DNA from: Bacteroidetes bacterium MedPE-SWsnd-G2
Lineage (GTDB): Bacteria; Bacteroidota; Bacteroidia; Flavobacteriales; Flavobacteriaceae
DNA: 64,000 nt
Assembly: GCA_001874335.1 (NCBI GenBank)
Contig: MPDE01000001.1
Span: forward strand, 124,001-188,000
Reading direction: 5' to 3'
Under the pieces are notes generated by a model that had not been told where the DNA came from, did not search any database, and saw only the letters and a list, made by a program, of their open reading frames with translations. How positions within the stretch are numbered: position 1 is the first letter of the stretch; the number at the start of each line of letters is the position of its first letter. A program made the position numbers and the translations under genes. Below, in pieces: positions 19,669 to 27,338 of the stretch.

Positions 19669-20487
19669 ATGAATCTTTCAGAAGTACCTAAACTCAAACA
19701 TATTAACTCAAATAACTTCTTTCTTTTAGCTGGACCTTGTGCCATTGAAGGAGAAGAAATGGCAATGCGAATTGCTGAAAACATCCTTAAAATTACTGAC
19801 GATTTAAACATTCCTTTCATTTTTAAAGGAAGTTTTAAAAAGGCTAACCGTAGCCGTATTGACAGTTTTACTGGGATTGGTGATGAAAAAGCACTTAAAA
19901 TTTTGAGAAAGGTTTCTGAAACTTTCGATGTTCCTACGGTAACAGATATTCACGAAAACTCTGATGCTGAAAGAGCAGCACAATACGTTGATGTGTTACA
20001 AATTCCGGCATTCTTAGTACGCCAAACCGATTTGGTAGTTGCTGCTGCACAAACGGGAAAAGTGGTGAATTTGAAAAAGGGACAATTTATGAGTCCTGAA
20101 GCTATGAAACATGCCGTACAGAAAGTTAAAGATGCAGGAAATACTAAAGCTTGGATAACTGACCGTGGTACGATGTTTGGTTACCAAGATATGATTGTAG
20201 ATTTTAGAGGTATTCCTACCATGCGTGAATTTGCTCCAACGGTTTTAGACGTGACACATTCGTTACAGCAACCAAATCAAACTTCTGGAGTAACTGGAGG
20301 GCGTCCTGACATGATTGAAACTATTGCACGTGCAGGTGTTGTAAACCATGTAGATGGATTGTTTATGGAAACTCACTTTGACCCAGCAAATGCAAAAAGT
20401 GATGGTGCCAACATGTTACATTTAGATCATTTAAAACCGCTTCTAACTAATTTAGTAGAAATTAGAAAAGTAGTTAACACGCTATAA
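19669..20487 (+). CDS. kdsA: 3-deoxy-8-phosphooctulonate (KDO-8-P) synthase
   Basis: 272 residues. Condenses phosphoenolpyruvate and arabinose-5-phosphate to KDO-8-phosphate, the first committed step to the KDO sugar of lipopolysaccharide inner core. Landmarks are FLLAGPCAIEGEE (17-29), FKGSFKKANRSRIDSF, TDRGTMFGYQDMIVDFRGI and DVTHSLQQPNQTSGVTGGR. The Cys in AGPCAIE (Cys24) is the residue that marks the metal-dependent class; the E. coli enzyme has Asn there. The gene has its own promoter-like box and lies just upstream of an outer-membrane protein gene. Confidence 0.96.
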   Translation: MNLSEVPKLKHINSNNFFLLAGPCAIEGEEMAMRIAENILKITDDLNIPFIFKGSFKKANRSRIDSFTGIGDEKALKILRKVSETFDVPTVTDIHENSDAERAAQYVDVLQIPAFLVRQTDLVVAAAQTGKVVNLKKGQFMSPEAMKHAVQKVKDAGNTKAWITDRGTMFGYQDMIVDFRGIPTMREFAPTVLDVTHSLQQPNQTSGVTGGRPDMIETIARAGVVNHVDGLFMETHFDPANAKSDGANMLHLDHLKPLLTNLVEIRKVVNTL

Positions 20488-20500
20488 CCACAACTACTTT

Positions 20501-21367
20501 ATGGTAAACCTCCAACCTAAAAGCTATGCTTTTTTAGTCATGGCTTTTACAATTCATGCTATTGCCTTTTCTCAAACCGATAGTATACCAGAACGTTATA
20601 CCAGCTCTAATAAAGGCAAGTTCTTTTTTAGCTGGGGAGGAAACCGAGATTCGTATTCTAAGTCTGATATTACTTTTAAAGGTGAAGATTACTATTTTAG
20701 ATTGGATGATGTTGAAGCGCATGATAAACCTAAAGGCTGGCATATAGATTATATCAACCCCTTTAAGATGACCAATCCGCAAACCAATGCTAAAATTGGA
20801 TATTACATCTCAGATAAGTACACGGTTTCATTAGGTTTAGACCATATGAAATATGTGATGAAGCAAAACCAACAGGTTAATATTACAGGAGAAATTAACC
20901 TTCCTGCCGATGAGGCTGGTGCTGTTTTTAATGGCAGTTACATGGAAGAACCGGTATATATGTCGGCCGATTTTTTACTGTTTGAACACACTGATGGGCT
21001 GAATTACATTTATGCCGAATTTGGACGTGTGGATGATATTTCTTCAATTTTTAAAATCAGGAATACCGATAAATTTCAGTTGAGTATCACTGAAGGTATT
21101 GGCGGAGGTGTGTTGTATCCAAAAACAAATGCGACACTTATGTACAAAGACAGGCATGACGAGTTTCATGTGGCTGGCTACGGTCTTTCGGCAAACCTAG
21201 GTTTGATCTTTACCTTCTTTAAACACTTTTACATCCAAACCGATTTAAGAGGGGGCTACATTAATATGCAAGATATTAGAACCACACACTCTGAAGCCGA
21301 TAGCGCTGAACAAGATTTTTTCTTTTTGCAACGTGTAATTTCTTTAGGCGGAATTTTTAGATTGTAA
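20501..21367 (+). CDS. Outer-membrane beta-barrel-like protein, unknown function
   Basis: 288 residues with a signal peptide (about 1-25, ending IAFSQT). The mature protein has alternating, aromatic-rich strands (KGKFFFSWGGNRDSY, KIGYYISDKYTVSLGLDHMKYVM, HFYIQTDLRGGYINM) and ends in ISLGGIFRL, as expected of a barrel with a terminal aromatic-aliphatic residue. It follows kdsA by 13 bases and may share its transcript. A bidirectional terminator follows. Function unknown. Confidence 0.75.
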   Translation: MVNLQPKSYAFLVMAFTIHAIAFSQTDSIPERYTSSNKGKFFFSWGGNRDSYSKSDITFKGEDYYFRLDDVEAHDKPKGWHIDYINPFKMTNPQTNAKIGYYISDKYTVSLGLDHMKYVMKQNQQVNITGEINLPADEAGAVFNGSYMEEPVYMSADFLLFEHTDGLNYIYAEFGRVDDISSIFKIRNTDKFQLSITEGIGGGVLYPKTNATLMYKDRHDEFHVAGYGLSANLGLIFTFFKHFYIQTDLRGGYINMQDIRTTHSEADSAEQDFFFLQRVISLGGIFRL

Positions 21368-21380
21368 AACCATATAGAAC

Positions 21381-21415
21381 AAAAAAAAGGGAGCGTTTTC
21401 ACGGTCCCTTTTTTT
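21381..21415. terminator. Bidirectional intrinsic terminator
   Basis: An A-tract, GGGA stem, loop, TCCC stem and T-tract lie between the convergent barrel-protein gene (ends 21367) and the saccharopine-dehydrogenase-like gene (ends 21446). It can act on both strands. Confidence 0.8.
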
Positions 21416-21445
21416 ATGATTATTATTTGATAAAACCGCTTACTC

Positions 21446-22648
21446 CTATTTACCATCTACATAATCTTGTAGGTAAGCAAAATGAGGTGTAAGCGCTCCG
21501 TTTTCTGTAATTTTAGCACGTTCTAAAATACCGTTTGCATCCCCATCAAAAAATGCTGGAATGACATGATCTAAGAATAACTCACCAAAGCCTTCACTGG
21601 CATCTTTAGGCAACTCACAAGGCAGATTATCTACCGCCATTACCAATATAGAGTTAGCATCATCAAAAGCAGTTTCTTTTCCGGTTTGTGGATTGTATCC
21701 ATAAAACGGATCGGCAATGGTAGAAGGTCTAATTGTGCTTGCTACAGGCCCATCTATATCGCAGCTAATATCTGCAACGGTTTTAATTTTACTCTCGGCT
21801 GAGGCTGCAATCTCTTTAGTAAAAATATAAGGCGACCCCTGACCGTAAAAATGCCCTGCAATAAACACATCGGACACCTTTGCGAAACGCATAAAGTTGT
21901 TTTCGTAGTCTTGCGGATTGTTATAAAAATCGGTATTAGTTAAAACCTTACCATCTTTGCGTTTGTTATAATCTAACACATCAATATGGCAGTATACCGA
22001 TTCTGAAAACTCGGTATTTAAGAATGCCTCAACATCTACTTGTTTTAAGCCCATAGCATCTAACATTTCTTTTGCGCCATAAGCCACTTTACCACTTCCG
22101 GTAAGTACTATTTTTTGCTTTGAAAGTGTAATACTGTTTAGCGCATCAATTAATGCCTTTTGGTCTGGCAAGGTTTCGGCCTTTGGTAAACTAAAATCAC
22201 CAGATTTTAAACCCATTCCTCTAAACCCATTGTACGCACCTACAATACCAGCATAGCGTCCAAAACCTATCAGTCTTGCGCCATTGGCATTGGTAATGGT
22301 TTCGTGATCGTAAAGGGTGATGTTTTTTTCTAAAACGGCACCTAACAAATTTCTATTGTAAGGTTGTTCTTTTATGGTATGTGAAAAGAAGAAGTATGAT
22401 TTGTTTGGAATAAGTGCCGAAATTGGCACTTCTTTTACACCAATCATCACATTGGCATCTAATATGTTTGCAGAGACTTGAAGCCCTTGAGCCGTATAGC
22501 TCTCATCGGGAAACACTCTAATATCTGAAGACTCAACCACAACTTCTGCTTGTGGAAACTGAGCTTGTAATTGCTTTAATTTTTCAGGTGAAAATACCAC
22601 GCGTCTGTCTGGCGGCGATTTTCGTTCTTTTATGATAGCAAATTTCAT
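21446..22648 (-). CDS. Saccharopine dehydrogenase (NAD+, L-lysine-forming)-like oxidoreductase
   Basis: 400 residues. The N-terminal alanine-dehydrogenase-type domain has MKFAIIKERKSPPDRRVVFSP with the substrate-binding Lys/Arg cluster. A Rossmann NAD site lies around VLTGSGKVAYGAKEML (about residues 178-193). The C-terminal section has ADISCDIDGPVASTIRPS, found in LYS1-type enzymes. The family interconverts saccharopine with lysine and 2-oxoglutarate. In Bacteroidota, homologues are often listed only as NAD(P)-dependent oxidoreductases, so the lysine role is likely but not proven. It stands alone, ending at the bidirectional terminator. Confidence 0.8.
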   Translation of the reverse strand: MKFAIIKERKSPPDRRVVFSPEKLKQLQAQFPQAEVVVESSDIRVFPDESYTAQGLQVSANILDANVMIGVKEVPISALIPNKSYFFFSHTIKEQPYNRNLLGAVLEKNITLYDHETITNANGARLIGFGRYAGIVGAYNGFRGMGLKSGDFSLPKAETLPDQKALIDALNSITLSKQKIVLTGSGKVAYGAKEMLDAMGLKQVDVEAFLNTEFSESVYCHIDVLDYNKRKDGKVLTNTDFYNNPQDYENNFMRFAKVSDVFIAGHFYGQGSPYIFTKEIAASAESKIKTVADISCDIDGPVASTIRPSTIADPFYGYNPQTGKETAFDDANSILVMAVDNLPCELPKDASEGFGELFLDHVIPAFFDGDANGILERAKITENGALTPHFAYLQDYVDGK

Positions 22649-22753
22649 GTATTATTTAGTTAGCTTGGATTGTTAACCAACTGCCAATTTGGCTTTTGGA
22701 ATAATTTTTGCGCTAAATTAGTAGGATTTGCCACCTTAAACAAACTTTTTTGG

Positions 22754-22761
22754 TAAGTTTG
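22754..22761 (+). promoter_or_regulatory. Candidate -7 promoter box of ssrA
   Basis: TAAGTTTG matches TAnnTTTG; a TTTG lies upstream at 22727-22730, but the spacer is 23 bases, longer than usual. Use of this box would give a tmRNA precursor with a leader of about 100 bases. Confidence 0.35.
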
Positions 22762-22824
22762 CATTTGCGTTAGTGATTGAGGCATTGTTGGAGCTCCTTG
22801 AAAAGAGCGACTGCCGAAAGCACG

Positions 22825-22845
22825 ACTTGAAGGTGACCTTCAAGT
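22825..22845. repeat. 21-base perfect palindrome just upstream of ssrA
   Basis: Arms ACTTGAAGGT and ACCTTCAAGT flank a single central G. The 3' edge lies 20 bases before the first base of mature tmRNA. It could be an operator, or a hairpin in the precursor that guides 5' processing. Confidence 0.7.
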
Positions 22846-22865
22846 AACGCCCAAATTATACAAAT

Positions 22866-23258
22866 GGGGTCGACTGGTTTTGACAGCAGGTTGTATTAAA
22901 CGGTAAGCACGTCGCGTGATGAAATTGAGACGCGTTAAAGGCCATTTCAACTTTTTAAACGGCGAGAATAACTACGCTTTAGCTGCATAATCTGAATTAT
23001 AGTAAGATTAGCCTTTGTCCTACCAGGTAGGAAAGCTGAATGTCTCTTGAAAGCCTTGGTTAACGGCGGTCAGTTTTGAGGCATCGTAAAAGTAAACCTA
23101 GACCTTTTAATGCTTTGGTAAGGGGTCGAAATTTAAGAAGATAAGTTTTAAGTAGGCCGTTTTTAGTCAGCTTAAGATCGAAAACCAAATAAAAACTAAA
23201 CGTGTAGAAGGCTCTTTGGTAGCTTGTTTGGACGAGAGTTCGATTCTCTCCGACTCCA
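22866..23258 (+). ncRNA. ssrA: Transfer-messenger RNA (tmRNA)
   Basis: The 5' end GGGGTCGACTGG and the 3' end with TTCGATTCTC and CGACTCCA form the seven-pair acceptor stem (one G-T pair) and the T arm of the tRNA-like domain; CCA is not encoded and must be added. Length is 393 bases before CCA. The tag frame at 22961-22990 reads GGC GAG AAT AAC TAC GCT TTA GCT GCA TAA, that is GENNYALAA and stop, a tag of the type found in Flavobacteriia. tmRNA with SmpB rescues stalled ribosomes and marks the product for proteolysis. A terminator follows. Confidence 0.97.
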
Positions 23259-23264
23259 CTTTAA
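23245..23264 (+). repeat. Direct repeat copy 1: 3' end of ssrA (attachment-site candidate)
   Basis: The sequence tctctccgactccactttaa spans the last 14 bases of tmRNA and 6 bases beyond. An identical copy lies at 23404-23423. The 3' ends of tmRNA and tRNA genes are common integrase targets. Confidence 0.8.
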
Positions 23265-23292
23265 AACACAGCAAAGCTGTGATTAAAATTAT

Positions 23293-23327
23293 AAAAAGCC
23301 CTGTAAATTTATTACAAGGGCTTTTTG
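23293..23327 (+). terminator. Intrinsic terminator of ssrA
   Basis: The stem AAAAAGCCCTGTAA pairs with TTACAAGGGCTTTTT (one bulge), with an AT-rich loop and a T-run, about 35 bases after the tmRNA end. Confidence 0.8.
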
Positions 23328-23403
23328 GATTTTAAGCATTAGGACTGAAAGGCCTATTTGCTGTATTTCATAAACGGGACTCGAGTGAAAAAGCAAAGCT
23401 TAA

Positions 23404-23423
23404 TCTCTCCGACTCCACTTTAA
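23404..23423 (+). repeat. Direct repeat copy 2: orphan ssrA 3' end
   Basis: Identical for 20 bases to 23245-23264, but with no tmRNA body in front of it; only the last 14 bases of ssrA are repeated. It too is followed by a small hairpin (GCGCAAT...ATTGCG), a gatttaaaatta stretch like that after copy 1, and a terminator. This fits a displaced attachment site from an element that integrated at ssrA, or a tandem duplication of the region. Confidence 0.75.
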
Positions 23424-23448
23424 GCGCAATGTTATTGCGATTTAAAAT

Positions 23449-23487
23449 TAAAAAATCTGACAAGGAAACTTGATCAGATTTTTTTGT
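23449..23487 (+). terminator. Terminator-like hairpin after the orphan ssrA end
   Basis: AAAAAATCTGA...TCAGATTTTTT with an internal AAG/CTT stem and GAAA loop. It mirrors the arrangement after the true ssrA. What transcript it would end today is unclear; none starts visibly between the two copies. Confidence 0.65.
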
Positions 23488-23633
23488 TTTAAGCCCTTTT
23501 TTTTAATAATTACTCTTTTCCATTTTCACCCCTATACTTCTCATTTTCAACACCATTACACCCAAGTGTTTTTGTTGTTAAAAACTTTTAATTTCTTGTA
23601 ATCACTTTCTGTTATCGGAGTAAGTAAAATATT

Positions 23634-23641
23634 TATTTTTG
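23634..23641 (+). promoter_or_regulatory. Candidate -7 promoter box of the PIN-like gene
   Basis: TATTTTTG fits TAnnTTTG. Transcription would begin near 23648, leaving almost no leader for a start at 23653 but a normal leader for the ATG at 23728. It therefore favours the later start. No matching -33 box. Confidence 0.35.
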
Positions 23642-23727
23642 GTAAAAATATAATGGAGATAAACGCAATTGTGTTTATACTTATGTTGTGTTTCATACTA
23701 AAAAACCACCGAACAAGTAAAAACAAT

Positions 23728-25812
23728 ATGACTAAAGAGGTAAACAAAAATGAATTATTTAGATTGGCAGCAGTTCTTTACGCTGACAATAATTATGAGG
23801 TATCTACTAAAGTTATTCACAGAAAAATACTTGATTCTGCTTTACTTGATTGTAATAATTTAGATTTATCAATACACGCAATAATTGATTATATAGAAGA
23901 AAAATATTCTCTATTAATCAGCGAAGAAGAAATACTAAATATTATTGATAAATATCCAGATTCCTTTTTAATAGATTATAAAAACAATTCAAAAACTATT
24001 TGCCTTTCACATAGAAGGAAACAACTTTTAGAATCAAAAATAAAAGAGAACAACATTGATTTTTTTATAACCAAGTTTTCAATTGAGCGAGAAAACAAAA
24101 AGCATATAAAAGAAACACTATATGATTTTTTATATCATATGTTTAGCATAAATACTGCGAGCTTTCAAAAATTATTAGACAAAAAAAAAGATATTACAAA
24201 TATTATTTCAATTCAAGACTCAAAATATAGTGATGAACAAATTGAATTAATTAATGAGTTTTTGAATTGGGACAATGAAGCTAAAAACAAAGCAATATTC
24301 GACATTTCAAGCTACTCATTAGAATACTGTCTACTTACAAACAAAAAAGGAACATCAAATTTCAAACTTCAAAATCTAAAAAACAAAAAGTTCTACTTAG
24401 ATACTAACGTTATTTATAGGGGAATGGGAATTAATGGTTTGGACAGGCAGAAAAGAACACTAACTTTTCTTAAAAAATTTAAAGAAGCTGGCGAGCAAAT
24501 ATTCATAACAAGAATTACCGATGAAGAATTTAGAAATAGTATAAAATTTTATATCGATAAGCTTCGTAAAGTTGAAAATCCTAAAACAAGTTCTAAAGTA
24601 TTTTTAGAGTTTCGTTCTCTAAAAGATATTCATTCATATTATCATAATTGGAGAAAGAACAAAACCAATCATAATTTGGAATTATTTGAAGCGTATATTT
24701 TAAATGAATACAAATTACTTTTAGAGAGATTAGATATAAAAATTGACTACAATAGGCCATATAACGAAGAAGATAAAGACACAAAAGAATATATAAACGA
24801 CTTATATTCAAGCTTAAATAAATCTAAGCCAATTGACAAACCTACTTATTTTCAAAGCACTCTTAATGATGTAGAAAATATTTTGTGGGTAGAAAAAAAA
24901 CGAGAAGGAAAAGTTGAAAATATATTTGACACAGCCTACTTTTTCATTTCGTCAGATAATTTATTACGTAAATGGGATTTTTATCGTGGTTTTACAACAC
25001 CTATCGTTTTGTTACCTAGCCAATGGATGAGTATCCTATTAAGATATTTTGACAGAACAAAAGATGATTTTAAAAGTTTTGTTAGTTTTTTAAATCTTAG
25101 AAGTAATGAGAAACTAATTGAAGGAGAAAAGCTTAATCTTATTTTAGCAGGAATAAGCGAAATGACTTCTGATGTTGAGCAACAGAGGTATTTAGTGTCA
25201 AATCTTATTGAAAAAGATTTCAGTAAACTAATCAATATTAATTCCTCAGATGAAAAAATTATTGAACAATCTAAACTTTATGCTAAAACTGAATTAGAAA
25301 AACAAGTTTCCTTACTTTCTCAAAAAGTTGAAAACCTAGAAGAAGAAACGACACTAAAAGGTCAAAAAGTTGAAGCTGTAATCAAAACAGCAAAGAATAA
25401 AAAAGACATCAATATTGAGCTTGAAAGTGATTTAAAAAAAGAGAAAGAATTCAATAAAAATTTAAAGGAAGAAAATTTAAAATTAAAAATATCAAAAGGT
25501 ATTGCAAAGTGGCGAAGAGTTTTATGGTTGTATATTCCTTTATCTTTAATTTTAGTTCTAATCTATATTCTTACAATCTTTTTTGAAGAGTCAAATATAA
25601 ATATCGGTAAAAAATTAATACAAAGTATTGATAGTCAAACAAGTGATTCTATGAAGTCATTTTTAAATACTTTGTTTTACTTACCACTTGCAGGTTGTGG
25701 CTGGATGGTTTGGCAAAGTGTTAATAAATTCAATATCGAAAAAGTCAATAATAAAAACAAAGAACTAAGGGAAAAGTACGAAAACACAACACCGTATAAA
25801 ATTAATGGCTAG
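23728..25812 (+). CDS. Membrane-anchored PIN-like nuclease candidate, possible defence gene
   Basis: 694 residues from the ATG at 23728; a start at 23653 would add 25 mainly hydrophobic residues. In the numbering of the longer form, an N-terminal helical, winged-helix-like part (about 27-120) is followed by a PIN-like core (about 245-440). The core holds KFYLDTNVIYRG (Asp250), ITDEEFRNS (Glu291/292), LNDVENILW (Asp406) and FISSDNLLRKW (Asp435): acidic residues in PIN order. A coiled coil (about 540-615) and two hydrophobic helices (about 622-643 and 668-688) end the protein. It is the first gene after the duplicated ssrA end, so it may be mobile cargo. An RNase toxin or anti-phage role is inference. 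No partner gene is evident. Confidence 0.6.
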   Translation: MTKEVNKNELFRLAAVLYADNNYEVSTKVIHRKILDSALLDCNNLDLSIHAIIDYIEEKYSLLISEEEILNIIDKYPDSFLIDYKNNSKTICLSHRRKQLLESKIKENNIDFFITKFSIERENKKHIKETLYDFLYHMFSINTASFQKLLDKKKDITNIISIQDSKYSDEQIELINEFLNWDNEAKNKAIFDISSYSLEYCLLTNKKGTSNFKLQNLKNKKFYLDTNVIYRGMGINGLDRQKRTLTFLKKFKEAGEQIFITRITDEEFRNSIKFYIDKLRKVENPKTSSKVFLEFRSLKDIHSYYHNWRKNKTNHNLELFEAYILNEYKLLLERLDIKIDYNRPYNEEDKDTKEYINDLYSSLNKSKPIDKPTYFQSTLNDVENILWVEKKREGKVENIFDTAYFFISSDNLLRKWDFYRGFTTPIVLLPSQWMSILLRYFDRTKDDFKSFVSFLNLRSNEKLIEGEKLNLILAGISEMTSDVEQQRYLVSNLIEKDFSKLININSSDEKIIEQSKLYAKTELEKQVSLLSQKVENLEEETTLKGQKVEAVIKTAKNKKDINIELESDLKKEKEFNKNLKEENLKLKISKGIAKWRRVLWLYIPLSLILVLIYILTIFFEESNINIGKKLIQSIDSQTSDSMKSFLNTLFYLPLAGCGWMVWQSVNKFNIEKVNNKNKELREKYENTTPYKING

Positions 25813-25829
25813 TCCTCGCTTACTTACGC

Positions 25830-25918
25830 AAATCCTCGCGGATTTTCTATCTAGTGTTTATTTGCTAAATTAGGTGCTTAAACACGCCACTAATCTTATA
25901 CAATCACGTTATAAAAAT
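25830..25918. repeat. Paired-hairpin element after the PIN-like gene, cassette-tail candidate
   Basis: One hairpin is AAATCC-TCGC-GGATTT (25830-25845). A second, larger imperfect one uses GTGTTTA (25854-25860) with TAAACAC (25879-25885), or TAGTG (25852-25856) with CACTA (25888-25892), and is followed by ATACAATCACGTTATAAAA. I recall similar tails after isolated genes in other flavobacterial genomes, where they look like recombination sites of gene cassettes. That memory is not a search result. Confidence 0.4.
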
Positions 25919-25929
25919 CCAAGAATTAA

Positions 25930-25995
25930 ATGAAAATTAAAAATTGGGCCATTCGAGATAAAAAGAAATCTAAAAATAAAAAACAAAGAGATTGA
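25930..25995 (+). CDS. Possible 21-residue, Lys-rich micro-ORF
   Basis: An ATG-started frame of 21 codons plus TGA with ten lysines and two arginines; it begins MKIKNWAIRDKKK. There is no clear ribosome-binding site and no homologue that I recognise. It could be a chance ORF or a relict. The 25813-26036 gap otherwise holds only the hairpin element. Confidence 0.15.
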   Translation: MKIKNWAIRDKKKSKNKKQRD

Positions 25996-26036
25996 AACTA
26001 TTGTTTAACATGAATCGCTTACAACGCGTTAATTAA

Positions 26037-26252
26037 ATGAAAGCTAGCAAACCTTTAAAATGGATTTTTCTATTGTTTACAATATTTTTAATCGTTTTAT
26101 ATATCCCCCTTTTAATCGATAAAATTCAAAGACCTACATTCAAAAACTTACCAAGTTATCAATTTGCAATTATTGGAATACTATTAGCAGTAATGGTTTT
26201 TATAAATCTAAAATGGATAGGAGTTTTTAAAAAGAAGAATGATCCTTTTTGA
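26037..26252 (+). CDS. Hypothetical two-helix membrane protein
   Basis: 71 residues with two hydrophobic segments (WIFLLFTIFLIVLYIPLLI and FAIIGILLAVMVFINLKWI) and a basic C-terminus (FKKKNDPF). No known family is recognised. It sits alone between two AT-rich gaps in the accessory stretch after ssrA. A small membrane or immunity-type protein is possible, but nothing shows it directly. Confidence 0.5.
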   Translation: MKASKPLKWIFLLFTIFLIVLYIPLLIDKIQRPTFKNLPSYQFAIIGILLAVMVFINLKWIGVFKKKNDPF

Positions 26253-26293
26253 ACTAAGAGATTAAAGTAATAACCTCATCAGATTATTTAACA

Positions 26294-26312
26294 GCCAACA
26301 CATTGTTTTATA
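26294..26312 (+). repeat. Dispersed repeat copy 1 in the accessory region
   Basis: Contains AACACATTGTTTTATA (26297-26312), before the BAAT-type gene. A near copy with one extra G lies at 27984-28000. Confidence 0.35.
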
Positions 26313-26345
26313 ACGTATTTTACAGAAAATTATACGTTTATTAAA

Positions 26346-27314
26346 ATGAAGCATAAAACATCTCTCATAGCGATAGCAGTTATAGTTATTCTTGTTATAG
26401 CTTACTTTACTGCAGATGCCGTACTTTTTGATGGTGTAAAACCAAAACCAATTACTGAAAATGGGTTTCATGCCAACTACTACGCGAAAAAAGACCTGCA
26501 ACAACAACCAGCAATACTAGTAATTGGCGGTGGCCAATGGGGTGATTATTGGGCAAATACGTTTGCAAACCAAGATATGGTTGGGCTTTCATTGCCCTAT
26601 GTGGGAGAAGAAAATTTACCTCAACTGCCAGAAGAAATCGATTTGGCATATTTTGAAACAGCAATAAAATGGTTACTACAACAACCAAGTGTTGCTTCTG
26701 ATAAGGTAATTGTAATGGGGGCTTCAAGAAACGCTGAATTAGCTTTAGTGATTGCGGCAACATTTCCTAAACTCATAAGCGGCGTTGTGGCTTACGCACC
26801 GAGTGCAGTTTCGTGGTCTAATACGGTTTTACCTTATAACTCGGATGAGATCAAACCAAGTTGGACGTATAAAGGCAAAGCCATACCGTACATTTCAATG
26901 CATAAAATAACTGGAAACGAAAGTACTAATATTAACATGCTCGACTATTGGAAGACAGGACTGTCTAAAACAAGTGAAGTGCAAAAGGCTCAAATTAAAG
27001 TAGAACAAATTAGTGGTCCTATCCTCCTCTTTTCGGGAATGGATGACCAGGTTTGGCCCTCTGCTCTTATGGCCGATATGATTGAAGACCGACTAAAGGC
27101 GCATGATTTTAAATATGCAATCCAGAATATTACATATGAAAACGCTGGACACCTAATCTCTGCCAATCCAGAGCAAGCTTCAAGCATTAGAACCGGAAGA
27201 ATTACCATAGATGGTAAGCCCTACGATTATCAATTTGGAGGCACTAATGATGGTGATTTCAAAGCAAAAACAGATGCCAAATTAAAACTTATGGCATTTT
27301 TAAAAGGGTTATAA
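26346..27314 (+). CDS. BAAT/acyl-CoA thioester hydrolase C-terminal domain protein
   Basis: 322 residues. A signal-anchor helix (about 6-22) is followed by an alpha/beta-hydrolase domain of the acyl-CoA:amino acid N-acyltransferase/thioesterase type. The expected triad is Ser127 in VMGASRNAELAL, Asp233 or Asp234 in FSGMDDQVWPS, and His269 in ENAGHLIS. Family members normally read GxSxG at the nucleophile; here the second Gly is Asn (GASRN). The N-terminal anchor suggests the periplasm. Substrate unknown: a thioesterase, peptidase-like or ester hydrolase role are all open. Confidence 0.75.
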   Translation: MKHKTSLIAIAVIVILVIAYFTADAVLFDGVKPKPITENGFHANYYAKKDLQQQPAILVIGGGQWGDYWANTFANQDMVGLSLPYVGEENLPQLPEEIDLAYFETAIKWLLQQPSVASDKVIVMGASRNAELALVIAATFPKLISGVVAYAPSAVSWSNTVLPYNSDEIKPSWTYKGKAIPYISMHKITGNESTNINMLDYWKTGLSKTSEVQKAQIKVEQISGPILLFSGMDDQVWPSALMADMIEDRLKAHDFKYAIQNITYENAGHLISANPEQASSIRTGRITIDGKPYDYQFGGTNDGDFKAKTDAKLKLMAFLKGL

Positions 27315-27338
27315 TTGTAGTACTGAAAGTTAAGACCT

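Noticed and set aside
23265-23423. Possible second tmRNA or tRNA gene after ssrA
   Set aside because: Only the last 14 bases of ssrA recur; no tRNA-like cloverleaf or tag frame precedes the second copy.
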